NCBI RefSeq assembly: GCF_026151205.1
Contig: NC_087078.1
Coordinates: forward strand, 11,170,175-11,234,174
Length of the DNA: 64,000 bases
Reading direction: 5' to 3'
Origin: Bolinopsis microptera
Taxonomy: Eukaryota > Ctenophora > Tentaculata > Lobata > Bolinopsidae
Positions within the stretch are counted from its first letter, which is position 1. Each line of letters begins with the position of its first letter. Under the pieces are notes generated by a model. The model did not search any database. It saw nothing but the letters and a program-made list of their open reading frames with translations, and was not told the origin of the DNA. Position numbers and translations under genes: made by a program. This document shows, in pieces, positions 41,361 to 52,925 of this stretch.

Positions 41361-42215
41361 TAGAGGCTCTTACGGGCATTGTCTGCTCGATACGTTAGGG
41401 ACCCCAGATACACCTTACTAGACGTATTTTTGACCGTAGAATCGATTGAAAGTGGTTTCAAGATGATTGGACTGATTGTTCTGGGGTAAAATCGCAAAAA
41501 ACCGATTTTTGGGCCAAAAATAGGCCAAAAAACCATGTTTTTTGATATTTTGAGCAAGTTAATTTTGTTGGCATGTCGGCAAAACTTGCATAAAGATAGC
41601 TAAAAGACAGCCGCACAAGATTGTATAAAAATAAAACAAATCCCTCTATTTGTTCTGAGGTAAAAATCCAAAAAAGTGGTAAAAATTTTGACTTTTTTGC
41701 TTGAAGTTTGAATAATTTTTTGCAGTTGTATTAAATCAACCCAAAAATAGTCACATCGTGTTTGCCTAAATTTTTCCTTTCCGAGAAGTACCCACTTCAT
41801 ATACTTTATCGAAGTTTGAATATTGTCACTCCGCAAGCGTTTTTGCCAAATTTTCGACGCGCACTACGCGCAAAAGCATTTAGTTGTTATCAATTGGCAC
41901 CCGCGCGTTCATCATAAATTTCAAACAGCTATAACTCAGCGAGATTATGTCCGTTCTAGCTCATATTTTCACACTAAATAGAAAATAATGTGATCTTATT
42001 GCTGACAAAATATGAATATAATTACTCTATTTGCCTTAGAGTAATAGACTGTCAAAGTTTAAAACGCGCATTGGTATAGCACGTGACTAATAAGTCCAAA
42101 TTTATACTTCTTAACATATTATCGATCCTTAGACATCATACTATTGTGTCCAATTAGCGGTTAGGTCTCTAAACTCGTAGCAGAAAACACGTCTTTTTGC
42201 CCGTAAGAGCCTCTA
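41361..42215. mobile_element. hAT-like inverted-repeat element, non-coding
   Basis: TAGAGGCTCTTACGGGCA at the left has its exact complement at the right end. TAGAGG-type ends suit hAT. Flanks TATCTTAG (left) and CTATCTAG (right) are similar but not identical 8-mers. The interior is AT-rich and has no transposase. Confidence 0.6.
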
Positions 42216-42850
42216 CTATCTAGATAGCCCGACCCCTGTCCGCGGACAACTGTCCACGAACAACTGTCCACGAACAACTGTCCACGAACACCTGTCTACC
42301 AGATCATGTTATAACTGCATAATAACAGTATCCCCTGAATCAAGCAACAGGTGTTTGTGAATAGTTGATTGGTTACCAGATCATATGACAGCAAATGTTA
42401 TGAAATTGAATGGTATGTATGGTATCTTGGATGCAATTAGTTACGACTAGCATAATCAAACTATTGATTACGATTCAAATGTGGTCCCTCGGATATAATG
42501 AGTTACGAATAATATTGATTGTAGCGTAGTATATTCCTGACATGGTACTCTTCTGTCTAATGGACGAAATTAATGGACCCACGGCCTCCTTAGAGAATGC
42601 TCGAGACTTCCTATTCCAGAAAAACCTCCTAAAGAGCTCCATGTCCTGTCCTGGGTGTAACGCATCTATGTCCCTGGTTCCCTGCTCGTAAGGTTGCTTA
42701 ATCGTTTCATAAGCCTTGACACCACCGCTGATTGAAATTCGCGTGCGATGATGTGAACCCTGCTTGATTCAGGGGATACTGTTATTATGCAGTAATATGA
42801 TCTGGTATACAGTTGTTCGTGGACAGTTGTCCGCGGACAGGGGTCGGGCT
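42216..42850. mobile_element. Inverted-repeat element copy 1 (empty-site copy)
   Basis: GCCCGACCCCTGTCCGCGGA, followed by repeated ACAACTGTCCACGA, has its complement at 42790-42850. Both outer edges carry TATCTAGATA, either target duplication or palindromic terminus. The interior contains GACTAGCATAATC, GATATAATGAGTTACGAAT and TCCTGACATGGTACTC, which recur in copy 2 (43985-45600). Confidence 0.75.
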
Positions 42851-42911
42851 ATCTAGATACTGCCACATGTTCATACTTAATTAATTTCAATGTTCGCAAA
42901 AGTTGTGTCTT

Positions 42912-43614
42912 GCTATTTTCCGATTAGTTGCAGCCAAATAGTACAGCAGGTCGCAATTTAACTTTGATTCTTTCTTACAGCAGGCAACTTAACAAGGATC
43001 TGAGAATATTCCGGTAGAAACGTCTTCCGCCCCGAGGTAATAAGTACATAAATTTCGACTCGCGAGAGCGTACAAATAGGTTTTGACCTAATAACTCAAC
43101 AACCTGAAGTCTGTAGACTTTAAAACTATGCTCTACCCCACTTAATGTGATGATGCTGACCATTTTTATGCCCAAGATGAGCCCTTAGCTCCCATCAGAA
43201 GCTGAGATATCTTGTAATAAGTACATAAATTTTGGCTCGCGAGAGCGTAAAAATAGGTTTTGACCTAATTAGTAATTACTTAACAACCTGAAGTCTGTAG
43301 ACTTTAAAACTATGCTCTACCCCACTCAATGTGATGATTCTGATCATTTTCATACCCAAGTTGATATCCTTTCTCCAATCAAAAGTGGAGATATGTGGGG
43401 TTAGAAATCATGAAAGCGTCAAAAAGGGCGTGGTCAATTGAGCAAAACTGCCCCACATTCAGAAAGTCTACCGAAGCCAAATTTGTTCCCCGGGGCGGAA
43501 GACGTGTCTACCGGAATATTCTCAGAACCTTGTCTAGTTGCCTGCTGTAAGAAAGAATTAAAGTTAAATTGTGACCTGCTGTGACTATTTGACTGCAACT
43601 AATTGGAAAATAGC
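42912..43614. mobile_element. 700-bp element with about 125-bp inverted arms and internal duplication
   Basis: The left arm begins GCTATTTTCCGATTAGTTGC and runs to GTCTTCCGCCCCG (43034); the right arm is its close complement (43485-43614). TAATAAGTACATAAATTT begins two internal direct copies 177 bp apart (43038, 43215). No ORF. Confidence 0.85.
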
Positions 43615-43990
43615 TAGTAGTGGCCGATTAGTAGCCACTTTGTGGCTACTAGCCGATTAGCAGCCGGTTAGTAACCGTCTAGTGACCACTTTTCAAGTGC
43701 CGGCTAGTAGCCTGCTAGAAGCCGGTTTGGGACCTCGAGAAAGTAGGTCTGCTTTAGAGACAAGCTAATAGCCGGCTAGTGACCGCCTAGTAGCCACTTT
43801 TTGGTCACTAGCCGGCTAGTAGCCGGTTAGTAATCGGCTAGTGACCACTTATTAAGTGCCGGTTAGTAGCTGGTTTCATGTAAAATATCTTTTAAGTGCC
43901 CGTACAGTGGCCATATAGACTATAGAGGCCGTATAGAGGCCGTATTAATAGTGGCCGCATAGTATAGGGGCCAAACCTAATCGCCCATTT
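43615..43990. repeat. Degenerate about 11-bp CTAGTAGCCGG array
   Basis: AGCCGGCTAGT-like 11-mers, in several variants (TTAGTAACCG, CTAGTGACCAC), repeat through 43618-43870. They are followed by GGCCGTATAGA-type words to about 43975. Confidence 0.7.
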
Positions 43991-45600
43991 TCCCCATATG
44001 GGAGCATATCAATCATGAAATGTTATGAAATTCAATGGTAATATGTATTATATGGTATCTTGCAATTAGTTATTGCTAGAATAATTTGCCATTAATTGTA
44101 GCATAGTAAATTGCTGGATCAAACTATTGATAACGATTCAAATGTGGTCTCTCGGATATAATTAGTTACGAATAGCACTGATTGTAGCGTAGCATATAAT
44201 AATTATTATTATAAAACAGGATCTTACCGTCAATAATGATTCATAAAAATACTTTAATGCGGTAAACTGTACCCTTGAAAAAAATTTTCTCAACATCTGT
44301 TGCATGCAGCTATATCTTTGATTTCGTTTAATTCATGCAAGTTATCTATGTGCTAATTTCTACTACTTAAATCACTTCTTAAAACAGATAAAAAGTTCAT
44401 TTTAGGTCTCCCCAATCTTCTAATAAATAAATTATCTGATTCAATAGCAAAAGAGGGGGTATTCTACATATTATATTGCTCAATGAAATAAATAATTAAG
44501 ATTTAAATATGGTATAGAAGTCGTTCGTTTTTGGTGGAGTATTATCAGTTCCATCAACAACAACAACAACAACTATTCCAATTACTGACATGCAGATCCC
44601 GGCCGGGATTTGGCGATTTTGTCCCGGTCCCGGTCGGGATTTTGTTTTTAGCCGGGATTTTAGCCGGGATTTTTCCAAAATAAAGTCTGTTTTTTAGCGT
44701 ATATTTGAGCCCAAAGTTCACGAACCTGTGAACATTTTCCGAAAAGTTTTACTACAACAGTGCTCTACAGTGCTTCTTAATAGTTAGATCATTTCACTTT
44801 CTCGTCGCCAAAAGTTTATTGAAAATTCAACTTTCAAGTCTTATGTGAAATGTTTATGTTACATGATCAAAATTCTATGAATTTTGATCGATGGTAGTTG
44901 TCAAATTTCAAGTCAAACAAAAGTTACTAATGTTCAAAATTAATCATATGTTCAACTGTTCACTTCATGAGTAACAAATTACAAAATGTTAGAAGAAAGC
45001 TGAAGTCCGAACAAACTTAGAAATACTCTAGAGTCAGGGGCCTCGCCCTCATCAGCTTCTTCATCTGATGAAATATATCAAATAATAATTTGTGACACGC
45101 TAGGTCGATCCACCAATGAGAGCGCTCGCGCTCTCTATCTCAGAGATAAAGAGAGAGATAGAGAAAGATAGAGAGATAGAGATTAGAGAGAGATAGAGTA
45201 GTTACTACTACTTACTGTCAATTTTAACTTGACATACCTCAGTTTGTTCTGGAAGATTTTATTTAACATATAACATTGTTTCATTTTAACTGAGATTGAG
45301 AAATATTGGAAAAATCCCGGTCCCGGTCCCGGCCGGGACTGAATTTCGATCCCGGTCGACCACTCCTGACATGGTACTCTCCCGTCTAGACGAAATTAAT
45401 GGACCCACGGCCCCCCTAGAGATAAGAGAATGGTCCAGTCCAGGAGGAGTACAGTGCTTGCGATAATGTGAACCCTACTTGATTCTGTGTCAAGCTGTCG
45501 AGGGGTTCACATCATCCTAAGCAAGTTATTAGGCAGTCATATGATCTGGTAACCATCATATCATAAGTTTTTCACGAACACCTGTTCGTGCTATCTGGAT
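43991..45600. mobile_element. Inverted-repeat element copy 2, split by later insertions
   Basis: Left part 43991-44195 and right part 45366-45600 align to copy 1 (42216-42850), e.g. GATATAATTAGTTACGAATA and CCTGACATGGTACTC. Between them lie about 380 bp ending in (CAA)n (44196-44584) and a hAT element (44593-45365). Confidence 0.7.
44593..45365. mobile_element. hAT element with verified 8-bp target duplication
   Basis: CTGACATG lies at 44585-44592 and again at 45366-45373. Copy 1 of the host repeat has a single CTGACATG at the matching site (about 42536). The ends are rich in CCCGG/GGGAT words, starting CAGATCCCGGCCGGGATT; the right end in complement reads GAGTGGTCGACCGGGATC. Subterminal GGGATTTTAGCC repeats match hAT habit. 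No transposase remains. Confidence 0.8.
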
Positions 45601-45932
45601 TCGGCTCAAATTATCTTTGCGCACAACACTTCTGTGGTGAACGTACGTTGCAAATTAGATAGAGTTTCAGAAATGTTAACAGGATATACTTTTTATTCAA
45701 AAAGTGCAATTTAAGTGGTCTTTTATAGTCAGACAATGCTAGTTCTGAAGCACATTTGCAAATTTTGGCCCATCTAACAATGGGTTTACGCCAAATGGCT
45801 GTCGCGCGCTACTGCACAAGCGCGAAAGTGTCTGCAGAACAGATCAGGACTTTCGACAAATCTGTTCCAAATAAAAAGTTCGAAAATCGAGTGTTTTAGT
45901 GAATAACTTAGAATATATTTTTGATTTTCACA
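45601..45932. other. Spacer, no gene recognised
   Basis: Contains GTCGCGCGCTACTGCACAAGC near 45800, similar to GTCGCGCGCTACTGCAAGC near 53170. Confidence 0.4.
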
Positions 45933-46280
45933 AGATCTGAATGACAGATTTTCTTCAAACTTTCCAGATAGTTAGATGGCTATATGGCAGATAATGTGTG
46001 AGAGTTTGGGAGAATTTCTATGTGCCAAAATGGAGATATGACTTCAAACACAAGAAAATATTTCCAAATTGGCGGTTTCTAGCGGAACACAGGTATATAT
46101 TTAGAGATCTGAATGATAGATTTTCTCTAAACTTTCCAGACAGTTGTATGACTATCAGACGAATAATCTGTGCGATTTTGGGCGAGTTTCTATGTGCCAA
46201 ACTTGAGATATGACTTCAAACACAAGAAAATATTTCAAAATGGCGGTTTCTAGCGGAACGCAGGCATATATTTCGAGATA
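45933..46280. repeat. About 175-bp tandem duplication
   Basis: GATCTGAATGA(C/T)AGATTTTCT, ATGTGCCAAA and GGCGGTTTCTAGCGGAAC recur in order about 175 bp apart. The copies are moderately diverged. Confidence 0.85.
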
Positions 46281-46515
46281 TATGCTGGAGAATAATGCAC
46301 CTCTAAGTCAGCATAAAAAGCACATGAAGAAGTTGAGTTACAATCAGTTATTCTCAGATTTACATCGACACGCCGAGCTAATCAGCTTGTCTTTATACTA
46401 TGGAGTTCAACTCTGTGGAAAATTTGAACAAACTTGAAAAAGAGTTATCGCTGCCGATGTCTTAATGCTTTTCATACAAAATTGATGTCTCGGACCAAAG
46501 TACTAACAATAAAGT

Positions 46516-47610
46516 ATGGAACTTTGTAACTCTCGAAAACTCAAACCGTTAACAAAGCTGAATCATTCGAGATTGATGGGTATAACGAAAGACCCCTTGG
46601 CTACTGCTGTTGAAAATCTTTCTAAATTGATGACAGGCAATATTGAACTGTGTAAACTGCGGCCAGTACGAGACAGACTGGTATCAGCGCAGCCTAATTA
46701 TCAGAAGGATCAGTTCAAACAGCAACAGAAAGAGCTCGACTCTGTCCAGCAAACTGTACAAACTGAGATAAAAAACTTGGGTGTGACATCGTCAAGGAGA
46801 ACTGTGAAAGGGCTGTGAAACAACTACCGGTGCTCCGTCGATTAAGACAGTATAAAGACAGCTGTTAAAAACGTCCGCAGAAAGAATTTCATTGTATACG
46901 GTGTACCAGACAATATTCCTTCCGAAGAGCTAATAAAATGACAAGCAATTATACGATGACGTGACGTGTTAAAAGTATTGATTGTACAATCGCAACATTG
47001 ACTCATTATGATAGGAGGCTAGGCGGGACCGGCTTTTCTTAATAAGTATAACATTTCCATATAGACAAGTCCGTGAAAAAAGCAAAGTCTGTTATAGGCT
47101 GGATCAAACGAAGCTTGATCTGCCGTAACAAATTTGTTATGCTGAATGTTTACCGAACTCTAGTTCGACCTCACATCGAATACGCTGTGCAAGTGTGGAA
47201 TCTACCAGCAGAGCACGGAAACTGGAGAACTATTAAAGTATTAAGACTATTAAGAATATGTTCAAGAGAGAACTTACACGAATAATCGACGGGATTGGTA
47301 TTCTACCATACGATGAGAGACTGAGAATCCTCCAGTTAACAACACAACTGGAGTGCCGTATGAGGAGTGATCTTATTGAAACCTTTAAAATAACGACGGG
47401 CAAAGTGGACTATGGACAAGATCTTTTCAGGATATCACGTAGCGGTACCAAGATTCTAATTAAGATAAAAGAGGAAATCAGGTCCTCAGTAACCGTGTTA
47501 ACAATTACTGGAACAAAGTACCAAGTTCGGTTAAAGAAGCCAGTTCAGTAGACGCATTCAAAGCTCGACTGATAGCGAGTGGAGCATCGTCAAAGGCTCA
47601 CTTCTAGGAT
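46516..47610 (+). pseudogene. Degraded CR1-clade-like LINE: ORF1-like piece and ORF2 3' end
   Basis: 46516-46818 encodes a basic coiled-coil-like protein (VQTEIKNLG) followed in another frame by RRKNFIVYGVPDNIPSEE, reminiscent of LINE ORF1. 47073-47285 reads KKAKSVIGWIKRSLICRNKF and YRTLVRPHIEYAVQVWN. After a frameshift come IIDGIGILPYDERLRILQLT and DLIETFKITTGKVDY. These are landmarks of CR1-type RT C-termini. The RT core is missing. Confidence 0.72.
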
Positions 47611-48678
47611 CTTAACGAAACCTTGATGTCAAAAATAATTACATGTGAGCATGATTCATATGCATATTTCATGTCTAATAAGCCATTGATTGCTAAATAC
47701 CGAGGAATCAATGTTTTTTGGTTGTTAAATTCAGAACTACATGTTCTAAAAATAATTAATCATAACACTAAAAATAATTAATCATAACATTTTCCGGATA
47801 GGAAAATTTTTCTTTTTGAAAATATTGTGTGAACTGCAATAGCGTAGAGTGCAGTTCATGGGTTTCAAGTTTTGTCTAAATGGCTATGTATAATGTGGCC
47901 ATAGCCCATAATCCTATCATTATAATTATTATTAGTATTTCAGCCCAATACAAGGTTACATTTAATTCAGAAATTTTGTTATTAAGCATTACACAATATG
48001 TCGGTGGATGTCGGTGACTACGATAATCTTATCTATAACGAAGGCTTAAACAGAAATGCCCCAAGTTCCAGTTCACTGCAACAACCATGGGAGGGCTAAA
48101 TTACCACATTGGTAAAAGTCACTTATTGCGGGATAAACTAAAGGGAGACAAGAAGTTAGTAAAAGTGATATTCTCACTACTGAGAAGTTATTAAAATAAA
48201 ACGTACCGTGCTCTCTGTCTACCATAGTACTGTGTAGTGTGTGTACTACCTCCGTTGAACTTTTGCTTTATTAACTGGCACCAACTCACTGACAGAAGAA
48301 ATGATATTAACTGCGATATAGTGAGTTTATTGTTTATTGACCAATAAAATTACTGACCAATAAAATAAATCTAATAAGTTCAGCGTATTAATTGTGCATC
48401 AATTAAACCAACAACATACTATTCTATTTGTCGAGGTTATAATATTATATTGAACATCAGTCAATTTGAATAAACACAGCTCTACTTACAACAGGTTGTT
48501 TGGACAATTGCAATTATAGCGACAACAATAAGCCGCCGATCAGGGAAACAGGCCCTCCTCACGAACTCTCTGCTGTGCTGGCGCAACAAGCGATACTGGT
48601 GGGGTGGTCAGAAGATGTGATGGCCCGTCAAGTCTTGGCGAAACTCAGCAGAGGTCACATATAGGATAGAAAACAATG
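47611..48678. other. Intergenic DNA
   Basis: A 33-codon plus-strand frame at 47999-48100 (MSVDVGDYDNLIYNEGLNRN...) has no donor and no homology I can name. AT-rich otherwise. Confidence 0.35.
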
Positions 48679-49295
48679 TTACCCAAGAACTTCTTGGTCC
48701 AACCTATTGAACTTATATAGAAGAGTAGAAATAGGTAAGTTCACGGTTATCACGCAATCTGCGGTTTCCCGTTTCCGAGAAATGTCTTGAAGCTTGCCAA
48801 AGTCTTTTGATATTGTCACTATTGTCAATTTAGGGGAGAAAATTCCAAGTCTTCCAGCTTTCACTGCAAATGATTAGTCGTAGGCATGGAGCGTGAAGAA
48901 GCTGATTTTTTTGGTGAGAGAAGATAGTATTACTTTAACTCTCAGTCTGGCATTCTCTCTGAACTGTACATCGATCATCTATAGGTAATTTGGACATATC
49001 CCTGGAGAACTTTCCACAGATGTATGATGGAGTCTAGCCTTCTCAGCATCTTAGCAGCCAGCAGGGATATAAGTTTCAGTTCCTTCGGTCTATTCCAATA
49101 GTCGGTGTTTTTGAGCCCTAGAATCTGTCTACAATTAACTGGCGTTGTATGCTCTCGACTGACTGGATATTATAGATCTTTTTTGGATTCCAGAGCAGCA
49201 GTACTCCACTCGCTGGATCGTAATACCATGGATTTGTAGAGCTGGAGCATTATAGGTTTTGTCCTGTCTTTGAATAGTCCAAGAACCCAAGGTGT
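48679..49295 (-). pseudogene. CR1-like LINE 3' fragment
   Basis: The minus strand contains FKDRTKPIMLQLYKS-type sequence near 49260-49215, VEYCC near 49205 and KAGRLGIFSPKLTIVT near 48860-48790. The order and wording match the 34.0-34.57 kb fragment. Frameshifts and deletions are present. Confidence 0.72.
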
Positions 49296-50411
49296 ATAGT
49301 GTGTGATGCCAGTCATAAATGGCAGCTCCTAGAAAAGTTACACTGGTTAATACTCAGGTTTGTGAGAGAACAAGATAAAATTAGATGACCAATTTCTGTC
49401 AGTGTAAATATTGTCAAACATGAGCGGGCTTTACAATCATTTGAGGGGAAAGAGCCCTGAAGATCAGCTATCTAAAAGTAACTTGGCTCTAAAGTCTAAA
49501 TTATATTGCCGCGATATAAAAAGTCGCTGTATCATAGAAAATCTTGCTTTTTCAGAACTACTAGAAAGTTTGGGACTATAATTTGGAGCAAAGTAAAGTC
49601 TAAATGTACAATTGTAGCTGCTGTAGTGATGTGTTGCATCAAATCAAATATCAAAGATCAAAATGTACACACAACGAGAGCGTGTATATAACGACGGTAT
49701 ACATGCCATGATTATGAAACGATCTGTTTGATCATAACACGTGTGCGCGCGCAATTCTGGAATAATCCATTAAGAGATGAACTGTAGATCAGTGTAACTT
49801 TACACTGTAATGTGTATTATATAGCGTGTACATCAATAATCAATGTATGCTATTTCTGACGACCTATGGTCCTTTGTTTAATAAGGGGTCATCCACATGT
49901 TTAGTAATCACTCGCTCAGGAGAAGGGGGTGGTGGGGGGGGGGGGGGGAGATGTTGGGGGGGGGGAGATGTTGGAGGGGTTTAAACGCAATTAATATGTA
50001 AACATGTATACTGTATAGCAGGGTACCAGATAAAGAGATAAAGCTAAACTAGTAGACAGGGCATAGCTAATACTGTGGTACTGTTGGTAAGGGACAAGGT
50101 TACAAGATATTTGAAAGACAAGCTGGAGCCCCAGAGACGAAATCTCCTGGAGTCCTGTCGGAAAATCACACTCTGTACATCTGAACCAGCTTGTCTGAAT
50201 CTATCTGTGTCCACCTCCTTTCTCAGTCGCAAGTGAAAGGGGGCCGGCTTTCAAGGTGACGAAAAAAGTTGACTGAGCATCCTGCCGGAAAACTTAGAAA
50301 TCAACTTGATGATCAACTACGACTGAAGAGCCAGAATTAACTACGAAATATTATATCAGTTCAAGTTCCCTCCTGATTGTTTATTGTTTATATTACATTA
50401 CCCCGACCAAT
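49296..50411. other. Intergenic DNA with a MITE end and G-runs
   Basis: GGGGTCATCCACATG at 49885, preceded by TAA, resembles the start of the 26138/58372 MITE; long G-runs follow at 49935-49970. The right end of that MITE is not identifiable. The DNA before 50412 is a possible 5' UTR. Confidence 0.45.
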
Positions 50412-50492
50412 ATGAACAAAGACGACTCGTACGACGAGAGTATGGTTACGGAGTCAAATGAAGAGCCAGTTAGATTTATACTGACGGATCAG
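50412..50492 (+). CDS. Candidate acidic first exon
   Basis: ATG in context CCAATATGA opens 27 codons (MNKDDSYDESMVTESNEEPV then RFILTDQ) ending exactly at CAG/GTGATG, a plausible donor in phase 0. Reading through would reach a stop after 11 more codons. The composition looks like a protein start. Downstream exons were not found before the repeats at 51.3 kb. Family unknown. Confidence 0.35.
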
Positions 50493-51300
50493 GTGATGAG
50501 GACATTGCGTAGAGTAGCATACTAGCATGTGTTAATTTACAGATTCTGACACAACAACTTTTGTGTCCTTTTAAAGCTGTACTGATTACAAGCCGTCTCA
50601 CCATAATTAAAAACTGCAGCTAAAACCTGGTATCCGCTACTTTATAGGTATTACAATACCTATTTTATAATTACAATAGTATGTACAAGCACAAACACAG
50701 CATAAGCTTACCCAACAAACCAGCTTAACCAACTCTGACACTATAACAACCCCATGGTATCCTTTATTGATTACAAGCACAAGCACATCTCACCTAACAA
50801 ACTGGCACTTATAACTTTGACAGTGTTTCATTGATTAATTAATAACGAATTAATTGGGGACGAATAATTGGAAGATTTTTGACCGACATCGGGATGAAGC
50901 CGGGATCCCGGTCGAACCTTAACCGCAATCATAACAGTAGCCTCAGACCGGACCGAAACAGTTTTTGTCCCTTATAATTCTTTAGGGAAGCATTTTTACT
51001 ACGTCATCGACCGGGTGATTTGAAATCAGCGTCCAAAAATACACCGGTTCAGGTTACTTTCATACCCTGATTAGGACCTTTTTATTTCACACAATATTTT
51101 ATTGAGACGAGCGATTTAGAAGGAGCGGATTATTTGAATTGTTTTGATATGGTGTGATGAAAACCCCGTTAATTTATTAAAATGGTTTTAAAATCGATGG
51201 TCATTCTTGTTTCTCAATTCTATGCGAAAGATTAAAAACTTGATAATCTAGTTGAGAACTTTATATTGGCTGTAACTAATACTATAAGTGCCTCAACTTT
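50493..51300. other. Non-coding DNA, no feature recognised
   Basis: Contains repeated CAAGCACAA(A/G)CACA-type words near 50690 and 50775. No exon called. Confidence 0.4.
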
Positions 51301-51760
51301 GACCCGGGGATATACTTTAATATACTTTAATATACTTTAATATACTTTAATATACCTATATTATCTCCATTAAAATTTTTAACCATATTAAAGTATATTA
51401 AAATGTAGGTTTTTTTCCAATTTTGACCCGGGATATACTTTAATATACTTTAACATGTTTAATATACCTATATTATAAAAATATATGTGAAAAATGTTGT
51501 TTTATTTCATGTATATAGATTAGATTTACCTTTCATGTAAAGTTAGTCTTGTTCAAAGATATTGATACTTGACCAATTTATGAGCCAAAATATATGAAGT
51601 ATGAGTTCAGGGGACTAGCAACTGGCTTATCTTCTAATCTACTTATTGTAGGTATATTAAAGTATATTAAAATGTAGGATTTTTTCCGATTTTGACCCGG
51701 GATATACTTTAATATACTTTAATATGGTTGGTTGCCCCCCCCCCCCCCCCCCCCCCCCCA
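51301..51760. repeat. TATACTTTAA array with repeated TTTGACCCGGG module
   Basis: TTTGACCCGGG(G)ATATACTTTAA occurs at about 51298, 51421 and 51693, each followed by further ATATACTTTAA units. Inverse TATTAAAGTATATTAAAATG stretches lie nearby (51388, 51655). A C-run of about 24 closes the region at 51736-51759. Confidence 0.8.
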
Positions 51761-52925
51761 TATATTATGAATTTTAAAACCTATACCTGTTGTGAACTCG
51801 GAGATCATAATAACAGTATTCACTATTCATGGGGTTCCGGGTTGCTTGACCAAAGAGACTAAATTAGTTCCCCACAAAACTCTATTTCGAAATTATAGAC
51901 AATGACACTTTTAACATTTTTTAAAACTGAGTGGAGTTGGGTTAAAAACATATAAGAGATACGATGATTTAACTTGTAGAAGCTTTCAATAAACATGTGT
52001 TAATCGTCGTCAGCTGACATTTTTTAAGTCCAATTGCAAATGACAAAAGTGTAGCAAAGTCTGCTGATTACTGACAATTTAACAGAAACCTTTAAACCTA
52101 GAGGGGATATTAAAAACATATAAGTGATACGCAAGGATTTAATTAGCAGGAGCTTTCAAAATATTTATGTAAATCGTCTTCAGCTGACCTTCAGATGACC
52201 TTCAAACACCTTTAAAGTTGTCTCCCTTTGAATCATCCGCCGAATGATCTGATCAGCTGCCGAATAAAAGCAACGAAAAAAGAAACATCCGCCGAATGAT
52301 CTGATCAGCTGCCGAATAAAAGCAACGAACAAAGAAACATCCGCCGAATAATCTGATCAGCTGCCGAATGATGGCAACGAACAAAGAAACAGGAAACAGT
52401 TGTAAAATGAAATGACTGAACTATACTATAAGTGCCTCAATATATTATGAATAAAACCCATACCTGTTGTGAACTCGGAGATGATAATAACAGTATTCAC
52501 TATTCATGGGGTTCCGGGTTGCTTGACCAAAGAGACTAAATTAGTTCCCTACAAAACTCTATTTCGAAATTATAGACAATGACAACCTTTAAAATATTTT
52601 AAGTTTAATTGCAAATGACAAAAGTGTAGCAAAGTCTGCTGATTACTGACAATTTAACAGAAACCTTTAAACCTAGAGGGGATATTAAAAACATATAAGT
52701 GATACGCAAGGATTTAATTAGCAGGAGCTTTCAAAATATTTGTGTAAATCGTCTTCAGCTGACCTTCAGCTGACCTTCAAACACCTTTAAAGTTGTCTCC
52801 CTTTGAATCATCCGCCGAATGATCTGATCAGCTGCCGAATAAAAGCAACGAACAAAGAAACATCCGCCGAATGATCTGATCAGCTGCCGAATGATGGCAA
52901 CGAACAAAGAAACAGGAAACAGTTG
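51761..52925. repeat. About 678-bp tandem duplication containing a 52-bp minisatellite
   Basis: TATATTATGAAT starts copies at 51761 and 52440, with CTGTTGTGAACTCGGAGAT and CACTATTCATGGGGTTCCGG following. The first copy ends with three 52-bp units (CATCCGCCGAATGATCTGAT... at 52234, 52286, 52338). The second has two (52809, 52861). Confidence 0.9.
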
